Source: Arthrobacter cheniae
Lineage (GTDB): Bacteria > Actinomycetota > Actinomycetes > Actinomycetales > Micrococcaceae
Assembly (NCBI RefSeq): GCF_003602275.1
Contig: NZ_QZVT01000003.1
Span: 124,001 to 188,000, forward strand
Reading direction: 5' to 3'
Length of the DNA: 64,000 bases
Shown here: positions 16,812 to 25,261 of the stretch, one piece after another
How the letters are laid out: each line of letters begins with the position of its first letter
How positions within the stretch are numbered: the stretch's first letter is position 1
Notes under the pieces: generated by a model
The model's input: the letters and a program-made list of their open reading frames with translations, nothing else
Told to the model about the DNA's origin: nothing
Database searches by the model: none
Position numbers and translations under genes: made by a program

Positions 16812-18199
16812 CAGGCTCCGATCAGGCGCGCGGCGAGGTATCCCTGCACCTGGTCCAGGGATACGCGCTCCTGCGCCATGCTGTCCCGCTCGCGGATGGT
16901 CACGGCCTGGTCCTCAAGGGTGTCGAAGTCCACGGTGATGCAGAACGGGGTGCCGATCTCGTCCTGGCGGCGGTAGCGCCGACCGATGGCTCCGGCGTCG
17001 TCGAACTCGATGTTCCAGCCCGTGCGAAGCTGTGCCGCGAGGTCCTTCGCCTTCGGTGAGAGGTCCTCGTTGCGGCTCAGCGGCAGCACCGCCGCCTTGA
17101 CGGGGGCGAGCCGCGGGTCGAGCTTGAGCACTGTGCGCTTGTCCACGCCACCCTTGGCGTTCGGGGCCTCGTCCTCGGTGTACGCATCGACGAGGAACGC
17201 CATGAAGGAACGGGTCAGACCGGCTGCGGGTTCGATCACGTACGGGGTGTAGCGCTCGTTGGTGGCCTGGTTGAAGTAGCCGAGGTCGGTGCCCGAGTGC
17301 TTGGAGTGCGTGCTGAGGTCGAAGTCGGTGCGGTTGGCCACGCCTTCGAGCTCGCCCCACTCCGAACCCTGGAATCCGAAGCGGTACTCGATATCCGTGG
17401 TGCCCTTGGAATAGTGGCTCAGCTTCTCGAGGGGGTGCTCGAAGAGGCGCAGGTTGTCCGGGTCGATGCCGAGGCCCGTGTACCAGGCGAAGCGCTGGTC
17501 GATCCAGTACTTGTGCCATTCCTCGTCCGTGCCGGGTTCGACGAAGAACTCCATCTCCATCTGCTCGAACTCGCGCGTGCGGAAGATGAAGTTGCCCGGC
17601 GTGATCTCGTTGCGGAAACTCTTGCCGATCTGGCCGATACCGAACGGCGGCTTCTTCCGCGCCGTCGTCAGGACGTTGTTGAAGTTCACGAAGATTCCCT
17701 GGGCGGTCTCGGGCCGCAGGTAGTGCATGCCCTCCTCCGAAGCCACCGGGCCGAGGAAGGTCTTGAGCAGTCCCGAGAACTCCTGCGGCTCGGTCCACTG
17801 GCCCTTGGTGCCGCAGTTGGCGCAGGTGACGTCCTTCAGGCCGTTCTCCGGCGCGCGGCCCTTCTTCTCCTCGTACTCCTCCTCGAGGTGGTCGGCGCGG
17901 TACCGCTTGTGGCAGGAGAGGCACTCCACCAGGGGATCGCTGAACACGTCGACGTGCCCGGAGGCCTCCCAGACCTGGCGGGGCAGGATCACGGCGGAAT
18001 CGAGCCCGACGACGTCCTCGCGGCCGCGGACCATGGTCTGCCACCACTGCCGCTTGATGTTCTCCTTCAATTCGGCCCCGAGGGGTCCGTAATCCCAGGC
18101 CGAGCGGGAACCGCCGTAGATCTCCCCCGACTGGAAGACGAAGCCGCGCCGCTTGGCGAGCGAGATGATCGGGTCGAGTGCTGACTTGGCTGCTGCCAT
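16811..18199 (-). CDS. glyS: Glycine--tRNA ligase (single-chain, homodimeric type)
   Basis: A 462-residue class II aminoacyl-tRNA synthetase charging tRNA-Gly. Visible marks: N-terminal '[14 protein letters not shown]' (motif 1 region), two zinc-type CxxC pairs ('CLSCHKRY' and 'CANCGTKG'), motif 2 '[20 protein letters not shown]' and a motif 3 region near '[14 protein letters not shown]', then the anticodon-binding domain with '[14 protein letters not shown]'. Length fits the dimeric alpha2 form found in Actinobacteria rather than the GlyQ/GlyS heterotetramer. The start at 18199 opens with '[10 protein letters not shown]'. The leader of about 170 bases was examined for a T-box; none is evident. 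Confidence 0.97.
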   Translation of the reverse strand: MAAAKSALDPIISLAKRRGFVFQSGEIYGGSRSAWDYGPLGAELKENIKRQWWQTMVRGREDVVGLDSAVILPRQVWEASGHVDVFSDPLVECLSCHKRYRADHLEEEYEEKKGRAPENGLKDVTCANCGTKGQWTEPQEFSGLLKTFLGPVASEEGMHYLRPETAQGIFVNFNNVLTTARKKPPFGIGQIGKSFRNEITPGNFIFRTREFEQMEMEFFVEPGTDEEWHKYWIDQRFAWYTGLGIDPDNLRLFEHPLEKLSHYSKGTTDIEYRFGFQGSEWGELEGVANRTDFDLSTHSKHSGTDLGYFNQATNERYTPYVIEPAAGLTRSFMAFLVDAYTEDEAPNAKGGVDKRTVLKLDPRLAPVKAAVLPLSRNEDLSPKAKDLAAQLRTGWNIEFDDAGAIGRRYRRQDEIGTPFCITVDFDTLEDQAVTIRERDSMAQERVSLDQVQGYLAARLIGA

Positions 18200-18366
18200 G
18201 GGATTCTTCTCCAGTTCTGTGCAGGCCGCTGGGTGCGGTCAGAAGGTGGGGGTCGCGTGGAACAGGGCCCGTCAGGACCCCCGGAGGGGCCGACGAGTAC
18301 CCGGCAAGCCTACCGGGTTCGGCTGGAACGGCACCGGGGCAGGTGCTCGCCGTCCGCAGGGGCGAC

Positions 18367-19335
18367 CTACTGCCGGGGCCGCATCTGCCGGGGCCACGGC
18401 AGGGTGGTGAGGATGATGGCGCCGAGGGTCAACAGGGTCCCGGCGACCGTCGCGAAGACCACGGTGGTACCGGGAGCCGGGACGACGAGGTCGAGCAGGA
18501 GGGAGCCGACGAGTTGGCCGCCGATCATGCAGAGCCCCGTGAGCAGCACTCCGAGGCTCCGCACGAGGAGTGCGCCGAGCGCGATGAAGATGCAGCCCAT
18601 GGGTCCGCCGAGGTAGTACCACCAGTCCGACGGCAGGGGGTTGCCGGGTCCGGCGATCGCGAGCTTGATCAGCCAGGCCGCCAGCAGGACCACGGTCCCG
18701 GCGATGAAGTTCATGAGGGTCGCGGCGAGCGGCGTGCCGTAGTGCAGGGACGCCGTGCCGTTCATGGCCTGCTGGAAGCTCAGCAGGACACCTCCGGCGA
18801 CGGGCAGCAGGACGGGCAGGAGCCAGGCCGATGCCTCCCCCGCGGCACCGAACCTGGGCGAGACGGCCCAGACGACGGACAGGACCGTCAGGACGACGCC
18901 GATCACCCGCATGGCGGTCACCGCGCGCTTTCCCCCCGGGCCGATGCCCGCCCGGTCCACGAGGAGCCCGCTGAGGGACTGACCCATCACGGCGGCCACC
19001 GTGAACAGGGCGACGCCGATGAGACCGATGGTCAGCGACTGCGCGAACACGAAGAACGCGCCGATCGCGCCGGCCGCCACGTAGTAGGGCGGGAAGCGGC
19101 GCTCGCGCACGGAGGGGATGATCTGGAGCGCACCGGCCCGCGCACCCGGCAACGCCAGCGTGATGGCGATCATCACGATCAGGCCCGTACTGAAGCTGAT
19201 CAGGGCGGCGGCGATGCCGTCCTCGAGCACGGTACCCAGCGCGCCGTTGATCCTGCCCTGGATGGGGATGGCGAGACCTGCCCCGAGGGCAAGGGGGAAA
19301 CCGACAGCTGGGGACAACGCGGGCGCATCAGACAC
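18367..19335 (-). CDS. DMT family transporter (YdcZ/DUF606 type)
   Basis: A 322-residue membrane protein with ten predicted TM helices arranged as two similar five-helix halves, each starting with a 'G...IPIQGRINGALG / LLSFQQAMNGTASLHYGTPLAATLMNF' type block. This tandem repeat is characteristic of the DUF606/YdcZ branch of the drug/metabolite transporter superfamily. The substrate is unknown. It is divergent from the small S4-domain gene, whose start lies only about 40 bases away, so their promoters must overlap or be very compact. Confidence 0.85.
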   Translation of the reverse strand: MSDAPALSPAVGFPLALGAGLAIPIQGRINGALGTVLEDGIAAALISFSTGLIVMIAITLALPGARAGALQIIPSVRERRFPPYYVAAGAIGAFFVFAQSLTIGLIGVALFTVAAVMGQSLSGLLVDRAGIGPGGKRAVTAMRVIGVVLTVLSVVWAVSPRFGAAGEASAWLLPVLLPVAGGVLLSFQQAMNGTASLHYGTPLAATLMNFIAGTVVLLAAWLIKLAIAGPGNPLPSDWWYYLGGPMGCIFIALGALLVRSLGVLLTGLCMIGGQLVGSLLLDLVVPAPGTTVVFATVAGTLLTLGAIILTTLPWPRQMRPRQ

Positions 19336-19376
19336 CCGTACAGCCTAGTCCGGGCCCATCCGGCATGATGGAACGC

Positions 19377-19607
19377 ATGACCGACGACTCCCCCATCGCA
19401 GAACTACCCATCCGGGACGACATGATCCGCCTGGGGCAGCTGCTGAAGCTCGCCTCCCTCGCCGAGGACGGCGTCGAGGCGAAGACCCTGATCGACAACG
19501 GCCTCGTGCAGGTCAACGGCGAGATCGAGGAGCGCCGCGGCCGCCAGCTCCATCCGGGTGACACCGTGAGCGTCAACGGCCAGGCGGTGCGGATCACCCG
19601 CGGCTGA
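19377..19607 (+). CDS. S4-domain RNA-binding protein
   Basis: A 76-residue protein made almost wholly of one S4 fold: 'IRLGQLLKLASLAEDGVEAK', 'GLVQVNGEIEERRGRQLHPGD' and a C-terminal 'VRITRG'. Stand-alone S4 proteins (YbcJ/RlbA-like) bind structured RNA, often ribosomal, but the target here is unknown. The ATG at 19377 is chosen because GGAACGC precedes it; two earlier in-frame ATGs at 19365 and 19368 have no ribosome binding site. Confidence 0.85.
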   Translation: MTDDSPIAELPIRDDMIRLGQLLKLASLAEDGVEAKTLIDNGLVQVNGEIEERRGRQLHPGDTVSVNGQAVRITRG

Positions 19608-19636
19608 AGCTTCCCGGGCCCGACCGACAGGTCAGG

Positions 19637-19652
19637 GTTCGGCATGCCGAAC
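19637..19652. repeat. 16-bp perfect palindrome between convergent genes
   Basis: GTTCGGCATGCCGAAC is a perfect palindrome between the S4-domain gene and the convergent esterase gene. It could be a small terminator stem or a protein-binding site; no T-run flanks it. Confidence 0.4.
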
Positions 19653-19677
19653 GCCCGACGCGCCCCGTCGGCGCTGC

Positions 19678-20358
19678 TCAGCGTGGGTTGAGCACCGTCA
19701 TGGTCAGGAATTCGCGGACGTGCGAGAGTTCCTGCAGGTTGATGCTGTGGAGCATGTTCGGATAGAGGATCTTGGTGAGTCTGGTGTTCTGCGTGAGCCA
19801 GGCGTGGGTGAACCCGATCATCTCGGGGGTGATGACCTGATCCTCCTGGTCCCGCCCCCAGAAGAACCGGGCGGGTGCCGCGGCGGCGTCGTCGTCCCGG
19901 AAGAAGCTGTGGCCCTCCGACGGCACCGCGAAACCGGACAGCCCGACGACGCAGGCGAAGTCCGCGGGACGATGTCGCAGGAGCGAGGTCGCCACTGCCA
20001 TGCCCTGCGAGAAACCGAGGATGCTGACGCTGGAGTGCGCCTCCCGCACCGTGTCCAGCCAAGCCGACACAGCGCTGACGCTCTCGACCACGCGCTCCAC
20101 CGAGTAGTCGTCCTCGCGTGACAGGGGAAACCAGGAGAACCCCTGTCCCACCGCCAGGGGCGCGCGGACGGACACCACCGTGAACTCGGAGGGCAGGTGG
20201 TCCGTCAGGCCCATGAGGTCCTCCTCGTTGGCCATGTACCCGTGGAACAGGACCAGCAGGGGCGTGCCTGCGCGCTCGGACTCGGGCTTCGACCAGAGGA
20301 CCACCGGGTCCCAGGACAGGGCGGAGGGCACAGCTGTGCCGTGGGCAGATTCAGTCAT
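19678..20358 (-). CDS. Phospholipase/carboxylesterase-type alpha/beta hydrolase
   Basis: A 226-residue hydrolase of the phospholipase/carboxylesterase family. Oxyanion region 'VLFHGYMANEEDL', nucleophile 'GFSQGMA' (Ser at about residue 117), Asp in 'GRDQEDQVI' and His in 'MLHSI' make a complete catalytic triad. Such cytosolic enzymes cleave small esters or acyl groups; substrate unknown. It is divergent from the SGNH hydrolase gene with about 80 bases between the starts, so the two may share a promoter region. Confidence 0.87.
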   Translation of the reverse strand: MTESAHGTAVPSALSWDPVVLWSKPESERAGTPLLVLFHGYMANEEDLMGLTDHLPSEFTVVSVRAPLAVGQGFSWFPLSREDDYSVERVVESVSAVSAWLDTVREAHSSVSILGFSQGMAVATSLLRHRPADFACVVGLSGFAVPSEGHSFFRDDDAAAAPARFFWGRDQEDQVITPEMIGFTHAWLTQNTRLTKILYPNMLHSINLQELSHVREFLTMTVLNPR

Positions 20359-20440
20359 CCCCCTATCCTGTCACGGGAGAATCGGCACATGCGTGACCGG
20401 GGGTTGGCCTGCCGGCGAGGACAGCGGGGAGAATGGTGCG

Positions 20441-21322
20441 GTGAGCCCCCGAAATGCCGGTATGCCCTCCCCGAGCGGTGCCGAAGCTATCCTGAACGGT
20501 CCGATGATCGACCCGACCCTCAATCCCGAGCCCCATCCCTGGCACCGGTTCGTCGCCCTCGGGGACTCCTTCACCGAGGGCATCGGAGACCCGAATCCGG
20601 AGAGCATCGGCGGCAATCGCGGCTGGGCGGACAGGGTGGCGGAGGAACTGACGCGTGGCCGCGCCGACTTCGCCTATGCCAACCTGGCGGTACGCGGGCG
20701 CCTGCTGCAGCAGGTCATCGACCAGCAGGTCGAGCCTGCCCTCGCCCTGCGCCCCGACCTCGTCAGTATCTCTGCCGGCGGCAACGACCTCCTCCGTCCC
20801 GGCGGCGACCCGGATCTCCTCGCGGAGAAGCTCGACGGCGTCGTCGCGACGCTGGCAGGATCCGGCGCCACGGTGGTCCTGTTCACCGGCCCGGACGTCC
20901 GCGAGACCGTCCTCGGCAGCATCCGCTCGAAGACCGCGATCTACAACGAGAACCTGCGGACCATCGCTGCACGCCAGGAGGCGGTCATCGCCGACATGTG
21001 GGCGCTGCGGCAACTGCTGAACCCGCAGATGTGGTCCTCGGACCGGCTGCACTTCTCGCCGCTCGGACATCACACCATCGCGGCGATGGTCCTCGACACC
21101 CTCGCCGTCCGTCACACGCTCGAACCCCTGCAGCCGAAGGATCTTCCCGCGAGGACCTGGCGCGCGGCACGCGCCGAGGACCTCGTGTGGGCGCGTGACT
21201 ACTTCGTCCCGTGGGTACTGCGCCGCCTGCGCCACCAGTCATCGGGCGACGGCATCACCGCAAAGCGCCTGCAGGCGGCGCCGATCTTCGGGCCGGGCAT
21301 GCCACCGGGCGCAGCGGACTGA
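20441..21322 (+). CDS. SGNH/GDSL hydrolase
   Basis: About 293 residues. The four SGNH blocks are visible: block I 'ALGDSFTEGIGDP' (nucleophile Ser), block II Gly in 'NLAVRG', block III 'GGND', and block V 'DRLHFSPLGH' (Asp and His). This is an esterase or lipase fold acting on unknown esters. No signal peptide is seen, so it is probably cytoplasmic. GTG at 20441 has GGGGAGA seven bases upstream; ATG at 20504, just before the conserved 'HRFVALGDS', is an alternative with no clear ribosome binding site. Confidence 0.87.
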   Translation: MSPRNAGMPSPSGAEAILNGPMIDPTLNPEPHPWHRFVALGDSFTEGIGDPNPESIGGNRGWADRVAEELTRGRADFAYANLAVRGRLLQQVIDQQVEPALALRPDLVSISAGGNDLLRPGGDPDLLAEKLDGVVATLAGSGATVVLFTGPDVRETVLGSIRSKTAIYNENLRTIAARQEAVIADMWALRQLLNPQMWSSDRLHFSPLGHHTIAAMVLDTLAVRHTLEPLQPKDLPARTWRAARAEDLVWARDYFVPWVLRRLRHQSSGDGITAKRLQAAPIFGPGMPPGAAD

Positions 21323-21355
21323 CGAAACGCCGTCGAACCGGTCGGCGAGCGCGGC

Positions 21356-21598
21356 TCAACTCTCGAGCGAGACCTCGCCGTTGGCCACGGCATCCGCGCA
21401 GGCGCTGAGGTCCGGCCCGGGCTTGAAATCGACGAATTGCGGCTGCAGCTTCTGGAAGAGGAACTCGTAGACCTCGTCGCGGGACTTCCCGTCCATCGTC
21501 TCCACGGCTTCCTTCACGGCGCCCTGCAGCGCGCGGTCGGAGTCCAGCAGGATCTTGTCGCGTGCTTCCTGGTTCCAGCCGATGGTGCTCAGGTCCAT
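21356..21598 (-). CDS. Small conserved-looking protein of unknown function
   Basis: An 80-residue acidic, mostly alpha-helical protein starting 'MDLSTIGWNQEARDKI' and containing 'VYEFLFQKLQPQFVDFKPGPD'. No Cys clusters, membrane segment or known motif. ATG at 21598 has GAGGAG at ideal spacing, better than a start 12 codons upstream. It lies upstream of, and co-directional with, nothing in its own operon: metX ends 126 bases away on its 5' side, so it could be the tail of the metY-metX transcript. I do not recognise its function. Confidence 0.65.
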   Translation of the reverse strand: MDLSTIGWNQEARDKILLDSDRALQGAVKEAVETMDGKSRDEVYEFLFQKLQPQFVDFKPGPDLSACADAVANGEVSLES

Positions 21599-21724
21599 GA
21601 ACAGCTCCTCTTCGTCTTCCGTCGATGAGTCCAAGGCGATGACCTCGGACGCGCCCGCGCGAAATCGGTAAGCAGGCTTAGCTCCAGACTAGGTGCCCGC
21701 AGGACGAAACCCAACCGGTACCTG

Positions 21725-22864
21725 CTACGACGAGAAGAAGGCCGTCCTGAGCTGATCGTCGAGCTGGTGGATCTGGGTCAGGAACGCGTCATGACCCACG
21801 GGCGAGGTGATCAGGTGGAGGGGGACGTTCCCCGGCAGCCCTTCCGCGAGCCGACGGGACTGCACCGGGAAATACAGCCGGTCCGTGTCGACGGCGGCGA
21901 TGAAGAACTCCGACGTCGCCGCTCCCAGGGCGTCGTCCAGGCTCCCCCGGTCCCGGGCGGCGTCATGGCTCATCAGCGCCTCGGTCAGGATGACATAGCT
22001 GTTGGCATCGAATCGGTCCACCAGTTTCTCGGCCTGGTGGTCGAGGTAACTCTCCACCTGGTAGCGGCCGCGGTGGGAGGGCAGGACGGCCCCGAAGGGC
22101 TGCTCGGCGTCCTGCTCCGCCCGACCGAAGCGTGCCTCGAGCTCCCGTTCGGAGCGGTAGGTGATGTGCGCGATGCGGCGGGCCAACCCGAGGCCCGCTT
22201 CCGGAAGCGGGCCGTCGTAGTAGTCGCCGCCGCGATAGGCGGGATCGAGCCGGATGGCCTGAAGCTGCGCCTGGGCGAACGCTATCTGTTCGGCCGACGA
22301 GGCGGCAGTGCAGGCGATGACGGCGCACCGCTCCACGCGGTCCGGATACATCAGGGCCCATTCGAGCGCGCGTGCGCCGCCCATCGATCCACCGAGCACC
22401 GAGTGCCAGCGCTCGATACCGAGCAGGTCGGCGAGCAGGGCCTCGGCGCGGACGGAGTCGCGGATGGTGACAAAGGGGAAACGTGATCCCCAGGGAGCGC
22501 CGTCGGGGGCGAGGCTGGCCGGCCCCGTCGAGCCGTAGCAGCCTCCCACCATATTGATGGACACCACGAAGAAGCGGTCCGTGTCCACGGTCCGTCCTGG
22601 ACCGACCAGCGAGTCCCACCAGCCCTCCTCCTCCGATGCCCCCCGCGCGACGTGCGAACTGCCGGTGAGGGCATGCTGCACCAGCACGGCGTTCGAGGCA
22701 TCCCGGTCCAGCTCGCCCCACGTCTCGAAGGCGAGCTGCACGTCCGGCAGCTCACCCCCGGTCTCGAGGAACAGCGGACCGATGGGGGCGACGCGCAGGA
22801 GCCCGTCCCCCGAGGGGCCGGCGTCGTTCCCCGGGTAGAGCGGAGCAGGAGGGTAGGTGGTCAC
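21725..22864 (-). CDS. metX: Homoserine O-acetyltransferase
   Basis: A 379-residue alpha/beta-hydrolase-fold acyltransferase that activates homoserine with acetyl-CoA, the committed step to methionine. Features: 'NAVLVQHALTGSSH', 'NMVGGCYGSTGP' and the nucleophile elbow 'LGGSMGGARAL' (Ser), an Asp in 'AVDTDRLYFP' and the His in 'SPVGHDAF', all at standard family positions. It follows metY by six bases on the same strand, so both are controlled by the SAM-IV riboswitch upstream of metY. Acyl specificity (acetyl versus succinyl) is assigned by family and the MetY partner, not by direct evidence. Confidence 0.94.
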   Translation of the reverse strand: MTTYPPAPLYPGNDAGPSGDGLLRVAPIGPLFLETGGELPDVQLAFETWGELDRDASNAVLVQHALTGSSHVARGASEEEGWWDSLVGPGRTVDTDRFFVVSINMVGGCYGSTGPASLAPDGAPWGSRFPFVTIRDSVRAEALLADLLGIERWHSVLGGSMGGARALEWALMYPDRVERCAVIACTAASSAEQIAFAQAQLQAIRLDPAYRGGDYYDGPLPEAGLGLARRIAHITYRSERELEARFGRAEQDAEQPFGAVLPSHRGRYQVESYLDHQAEKLVDRFDANSYVILTEALMSHDAARDRGSLDDALGAATSEFFIAAVDTDRLYFPVQSRRLAEGLPGNVPLHLITSPVGHDAFLTQIHQLDDQLRTAFFSS

Positions 22865-22870
22865 GGAAGG

Positions 22871-24187
22871 TTAGGCTCCCTTGGCGGCGCGGAAGCCCGC
22901 GTCCAGGTCGGCGAGGATGTCGGTGATGTTCTCGAGTCCCACCGACAGCCGGACGAGGCCCGGACGCACGCCGGCGGTGAACTGCGCCTCGGCGCCGAGC
23001 TGACTGTGGGTCGTCGAGGCCGGATGGATGACGAGCGAGCGGACATCGCCCACGTTCGCCACGTGGGAGTGCAGTTCGAGGCCGTCCACGAACCGCTTGC
23101 CCGCCTCTACTCCACCGACGATGTCGAAGCTGACGATCGCGCCCGTGCCGTTCGGGCCGTACTTGCGCCCCCGCTCGTACCAGGGGCTCGAGGCGAGTCC
23201 GGCGTAGGAGACGCGTTCGACGTCGTCGTGCCCTTCGAGCCATTCGGCCACGGCCTGGGCGTTCTGCACGTGACGCTCCACCCGGAGGCTGAGCGTCTCC
23301 AGTCCCTGCGCGATCAGGAAGGCGTTGAACGGGGACACCGAGGCGCCGAGGTCGCGCAGCAGCTGCACGCGTGCCTTGAGGATGTAGGCGAGGTTGGCAC
23401 CCAGGGGGCTGCCGACGCCCAGGTCGCGCGCATAGACGAGCCCGTGGTAGCTCTCGTCCGGCGTGTTCAGGCCGGGGAAGCGCTCGGGGTACTGCGCGAA
23501 GTCGAAGTTGCCCGAATCGACGATCACGCCGGCGATCGCGGTGCCGTGCCCGCCGAGGTACTTCGTGGCGGAGTGCACCACGATGTCCGCGCCCCATTCG
23601 ATCGGCCGGATCAGGTACGGGGTGGACAGTGTGTTGTCCACGATCAGGGGCAGGCCGTGCTCGTGGGCGACGGCACTGATGCCCTCGAGGTCCAGGACGT
23701 CCTGCCGGGGATTGGAGACGACCTCGCCGAAGAAGAGCTTGGTGTTCGGCCGCACGGCCGCCCTCCACTGCTCGAGGTCATCCGGATCCTCCACGAACGT
23801 GGTCTCGATCCCGAACTTCTTCAGCGTGTGCTTGAAGAGGTTGTACGTGCCGCCGTACAGGCTGGGGCTGGCGACGACGTGATCGCCCGCCTCGGCGATG
23901 TTCAGGATCGCGAAGGTCTCGGCGGCCTGCCCGGAAGCGAGCAGCAGGGCGCCGACGCCACCCTCGAGGCTCGCGATCCTGGTCTCCACCGCCTCCTGGG
24001 TGGGATTGCCGATACGCGTGTAGATGGGTGCGAGCTCCGCCAGGGCGAACCTGTTGGCGGCACTCTCGGCGCTCGGGAAGACGAACGACGACGTCTGGTA
24101 GATGGGCAGCGCTCGCGCCCCCGTGGTTGCGTCCGGGACCTGGCCGGCGTGGATCTGGCGTGTCTCAAAGGACCAATCGTTGGACAT
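22871..24187 (-). CDS. metY: O-acetylhomoserine sulfhydrylase (PLP)
   Basis: A 438-residue Cys/Met-metabolism PLP enzyme that converts O-acetylhomoserine and sulfide to homocysteine. The PLP lysine is in 'VHSATKYLGGHGTAI', with 'PIYQTSSFVF', 'YTRIGNPTQEAVE' and 'SLEGG' at the N-terminus and 'HPASTTHSQL' near the C-terminus. The length (longer than MetB/MetC) and insertion pattern fit MetY. ATG at 24187 is preceded by GGGAG. The 5' leader of about 200 bases holds a SAM-IV riboswitch, so expression should fall when S-adenosylmethionine is abundant. metX is directly downstream. Confidence 0.94.
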   Translation of the reverse strand: MSNDWSFETRQIHAGQVPDATTGARALPIYQTSSFVFPSAESAANRFALAELAPIYTRIGNPTQEAVETRIASLEGGVGALLLASGQAAETFAILNIAEAGDHVVASPSLYGGTYNLFKHTLKKFGIETTFVEDPDDLEQWRAAVRPNTKLFFGEVVSNPRQDVLDLEGISAVAHEHGLPLIVDNTLSTPYLIRPIEWGADIVVHSATKYLGGHGTAIAGVIVDSGNFDFAQYPERFPGLNTPDESYHGLVYARDLGVGSPLGANLAYILKARVQLLRDLGASVSPFNAFLIAQGLETLSLRVERHVQNAQAVAEWLEGHDDVERVSYAGLASSPWYERGRKYGPNGTGAIVSFDIVGGVEAGKRFVDGLELHSHVANVGDVRSLVIHPASTTHSQLGAEAQFTAGVRPGLVRLSVGLENITDILADLDAGFRAAKGA

Positions 24188-24280
24188 GGTGCTCCCTGTT
24201 CGAAGGGGCCCCGCCTGTCCGATGCTCCGGCCGGTAACTGCTGCTCCAGGACACCGGACCCACAGGAGCCCGCGCTTGCA

Positions 24281-24385
24281 CGGCGCCGATGCAGCGCCGA
24301 GCCTGGTCTTCACCCGGGGCACCCCACCGCGGTTGGAGGGTTGCCGGCCAGCAAGCCGGGGCTGTGCGCTGGCACTCATGACCTG
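24281..24385 (-). promoter_or_regulatory. SAM-IV riboswitch upstream of metY-metX
   Basis: On the minus strand the leader contains the ordered SAM-IV core: GGTCATGAGTGCCAGCG, then CCCCGGCTTGCTGGCCGGCA, then ACCCTCC with CCGCGGTGGGGTGCCCCGGG, closing with TGAAGACC which pairs with the 5' GGTC to form P1. A small hairpin (24281-24299) follows. This order and these loops match the actinobacterial SAM-IV class that binds S-adenosylmethionine and turns off methionine and sulfur genes. It lies about 95 bases before the metY start, leaving room for an expression platform acting on transcription or on the metY ribosome binding site. Confidence 0.88.
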
Positions 24386-24550
24386 TATTCATGAAAACTC
24401 ATCCGGGCGGATCCGGCAACCCGTATGACACTGGATGAAGTGGCCGCACGTTCACCGCTGGAGGGTCCGGTTGACGCGCGGATGAGGGAGCGATCGGGGG
24501 TAAGGGTTGCCTAAGTCGAGAGGTGCATCACTAAGTGCCAAGATAATCGC

Positions 24551-25192
24551 ATGCGACTGGACCATGTCTCTTATGCCTGCGAACCCGACGGACTTGCTGC
24601 GACGGCCGATCGGATCTCTGCCAAGCTCGGAATGGACCCCGTAAAAGGCGGTGTCCACCCGCGCTTCGGTACCCGCAACATGATCTTCCCGTTGACGAAC
24701 GACCAGTACCTCGAGGTCGTGGAGGCCCTGAACCACCCGGCGTCGGACAAGGCTCCCTTCGGCCAGGCCGTGCGTGCCCGCTCCGAGGCCGGTGGAGGCT
24801 GGATGGGCTGGTGCGTCGCGGTCGAGGATCTCGGCCCCTTCGAAGAACGGCTCGGCCGCAGCGCCGTTCCCGGCAACCGCAAGTTTCCCGACGGCCAGGA
24901 ACTGACCTGGCGGCAGATCGGCATCAAGGGCCTCATCGCGGATCCCCAGGTCCCGTACCTGCTGCGCTGGGACGAGGGCACCGAATCCCTGCACCCGTCC
25001 AAGGCCCGGCCCGCATCCGTCAAGCTCGACTGCCTGACGATCGCCGGCTCTTCCGAGCGCGTCACCGAATGGCTCGGCACGGACGTCGAGGAGACGCTCG
25101 ATGGGGTCGAGGTCCAGTGGATCGCCCCCAACGGGACCCCGGGCATTATGTCCGTGACCTTCGAGACCGACGAGGGCCGTATCGAGATTTGA
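24551..25192 (+). CDS. VOC/glyoxalase-like domain protein
   Basis: A 213-residue protein beginning 'MRLDHVSYAC', with 'HPRFGTRNMIFPL...YLEVVEAL' in the first half and a second beta-alpha-beta-type half from about 150. This is the glyoxalase-like fold seen in many uncharacterised actinobacterial proteins. The metal ligands of true glyoxalases are only partly placed (His5, Glu55), so the chemistry is unknown. There is no ribosome binding site before the ATG; a GATAAT hexamer ends only four bases upstream, hinting at a leaderless or near-leaderless message. A large perfect hairpin terminator follows. Confidence 0.8.
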   Translation: MRLDHVSYACEPDGLAATADRISAKLGMDPVKGGVHPRFGTRNMIFPLTNDQYLEVVEALNHPASDKAPFGQAVRARSEAGGGWMGWCVAVEDLGPFEERLGRSAVPGNRKFPDGQELTWRQIGIKGLIADPQVPYLLRWDEGTESLHPSKARPASVKLDCLTIAGSSERVTEWLGTDVEETLDGVEVQWIAPNGTPGIMSVTFETDEGRIEI

Positions 25193-25207
25193 CGGTCCGG
25201 CTACGGA

Positions 25208-25259
25208 CACCGAACAAGGAAGGGACCGGACTGATGTCCGGTCCCTTCCTTGTTCGGTG
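25208..25259. terminator. Strong bidirectional hairpin terminator (23-bp perfect stem)
   Basis: Arms at 25208-25230 and 25237-25259 are perfectly complementary over 23 bp with a six-base loop. The arms contain a purine-rich AAGGAAGGGA tract on one strand and its pyrimidine complement on the other. The hairpin lies between the VOC gene (+) and the DUF1540 gene (-), touching the latter's stop, and would end transcription from both sides. Confidence 0.9.
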
Positions 25260-25261
25260 GT

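Noticed and set aside
18200-18366. T-box or glycine riboswitch before glyS
   Set aside because: No T-box bulge sequence, specifier loop or tandem glycine aptamer pattern is visible in the leader.
18178-19368. A 396-codon plus-strand open frame opposite the DUF606 transporter
   Set aside because: Asp/Gly/Arg/His-rich antisense frame without domains; the minus-strand product has clear repeated TM blocks.
22652-24394. A 580-codon open frame on the plus strand opposite metX and metY
   Set aside because: Pure antisense shadow in high-GC DNA; composition is Arg/Gly/Val/His-rich without any motif, while the minus-strand products are clear MetX and MetY.
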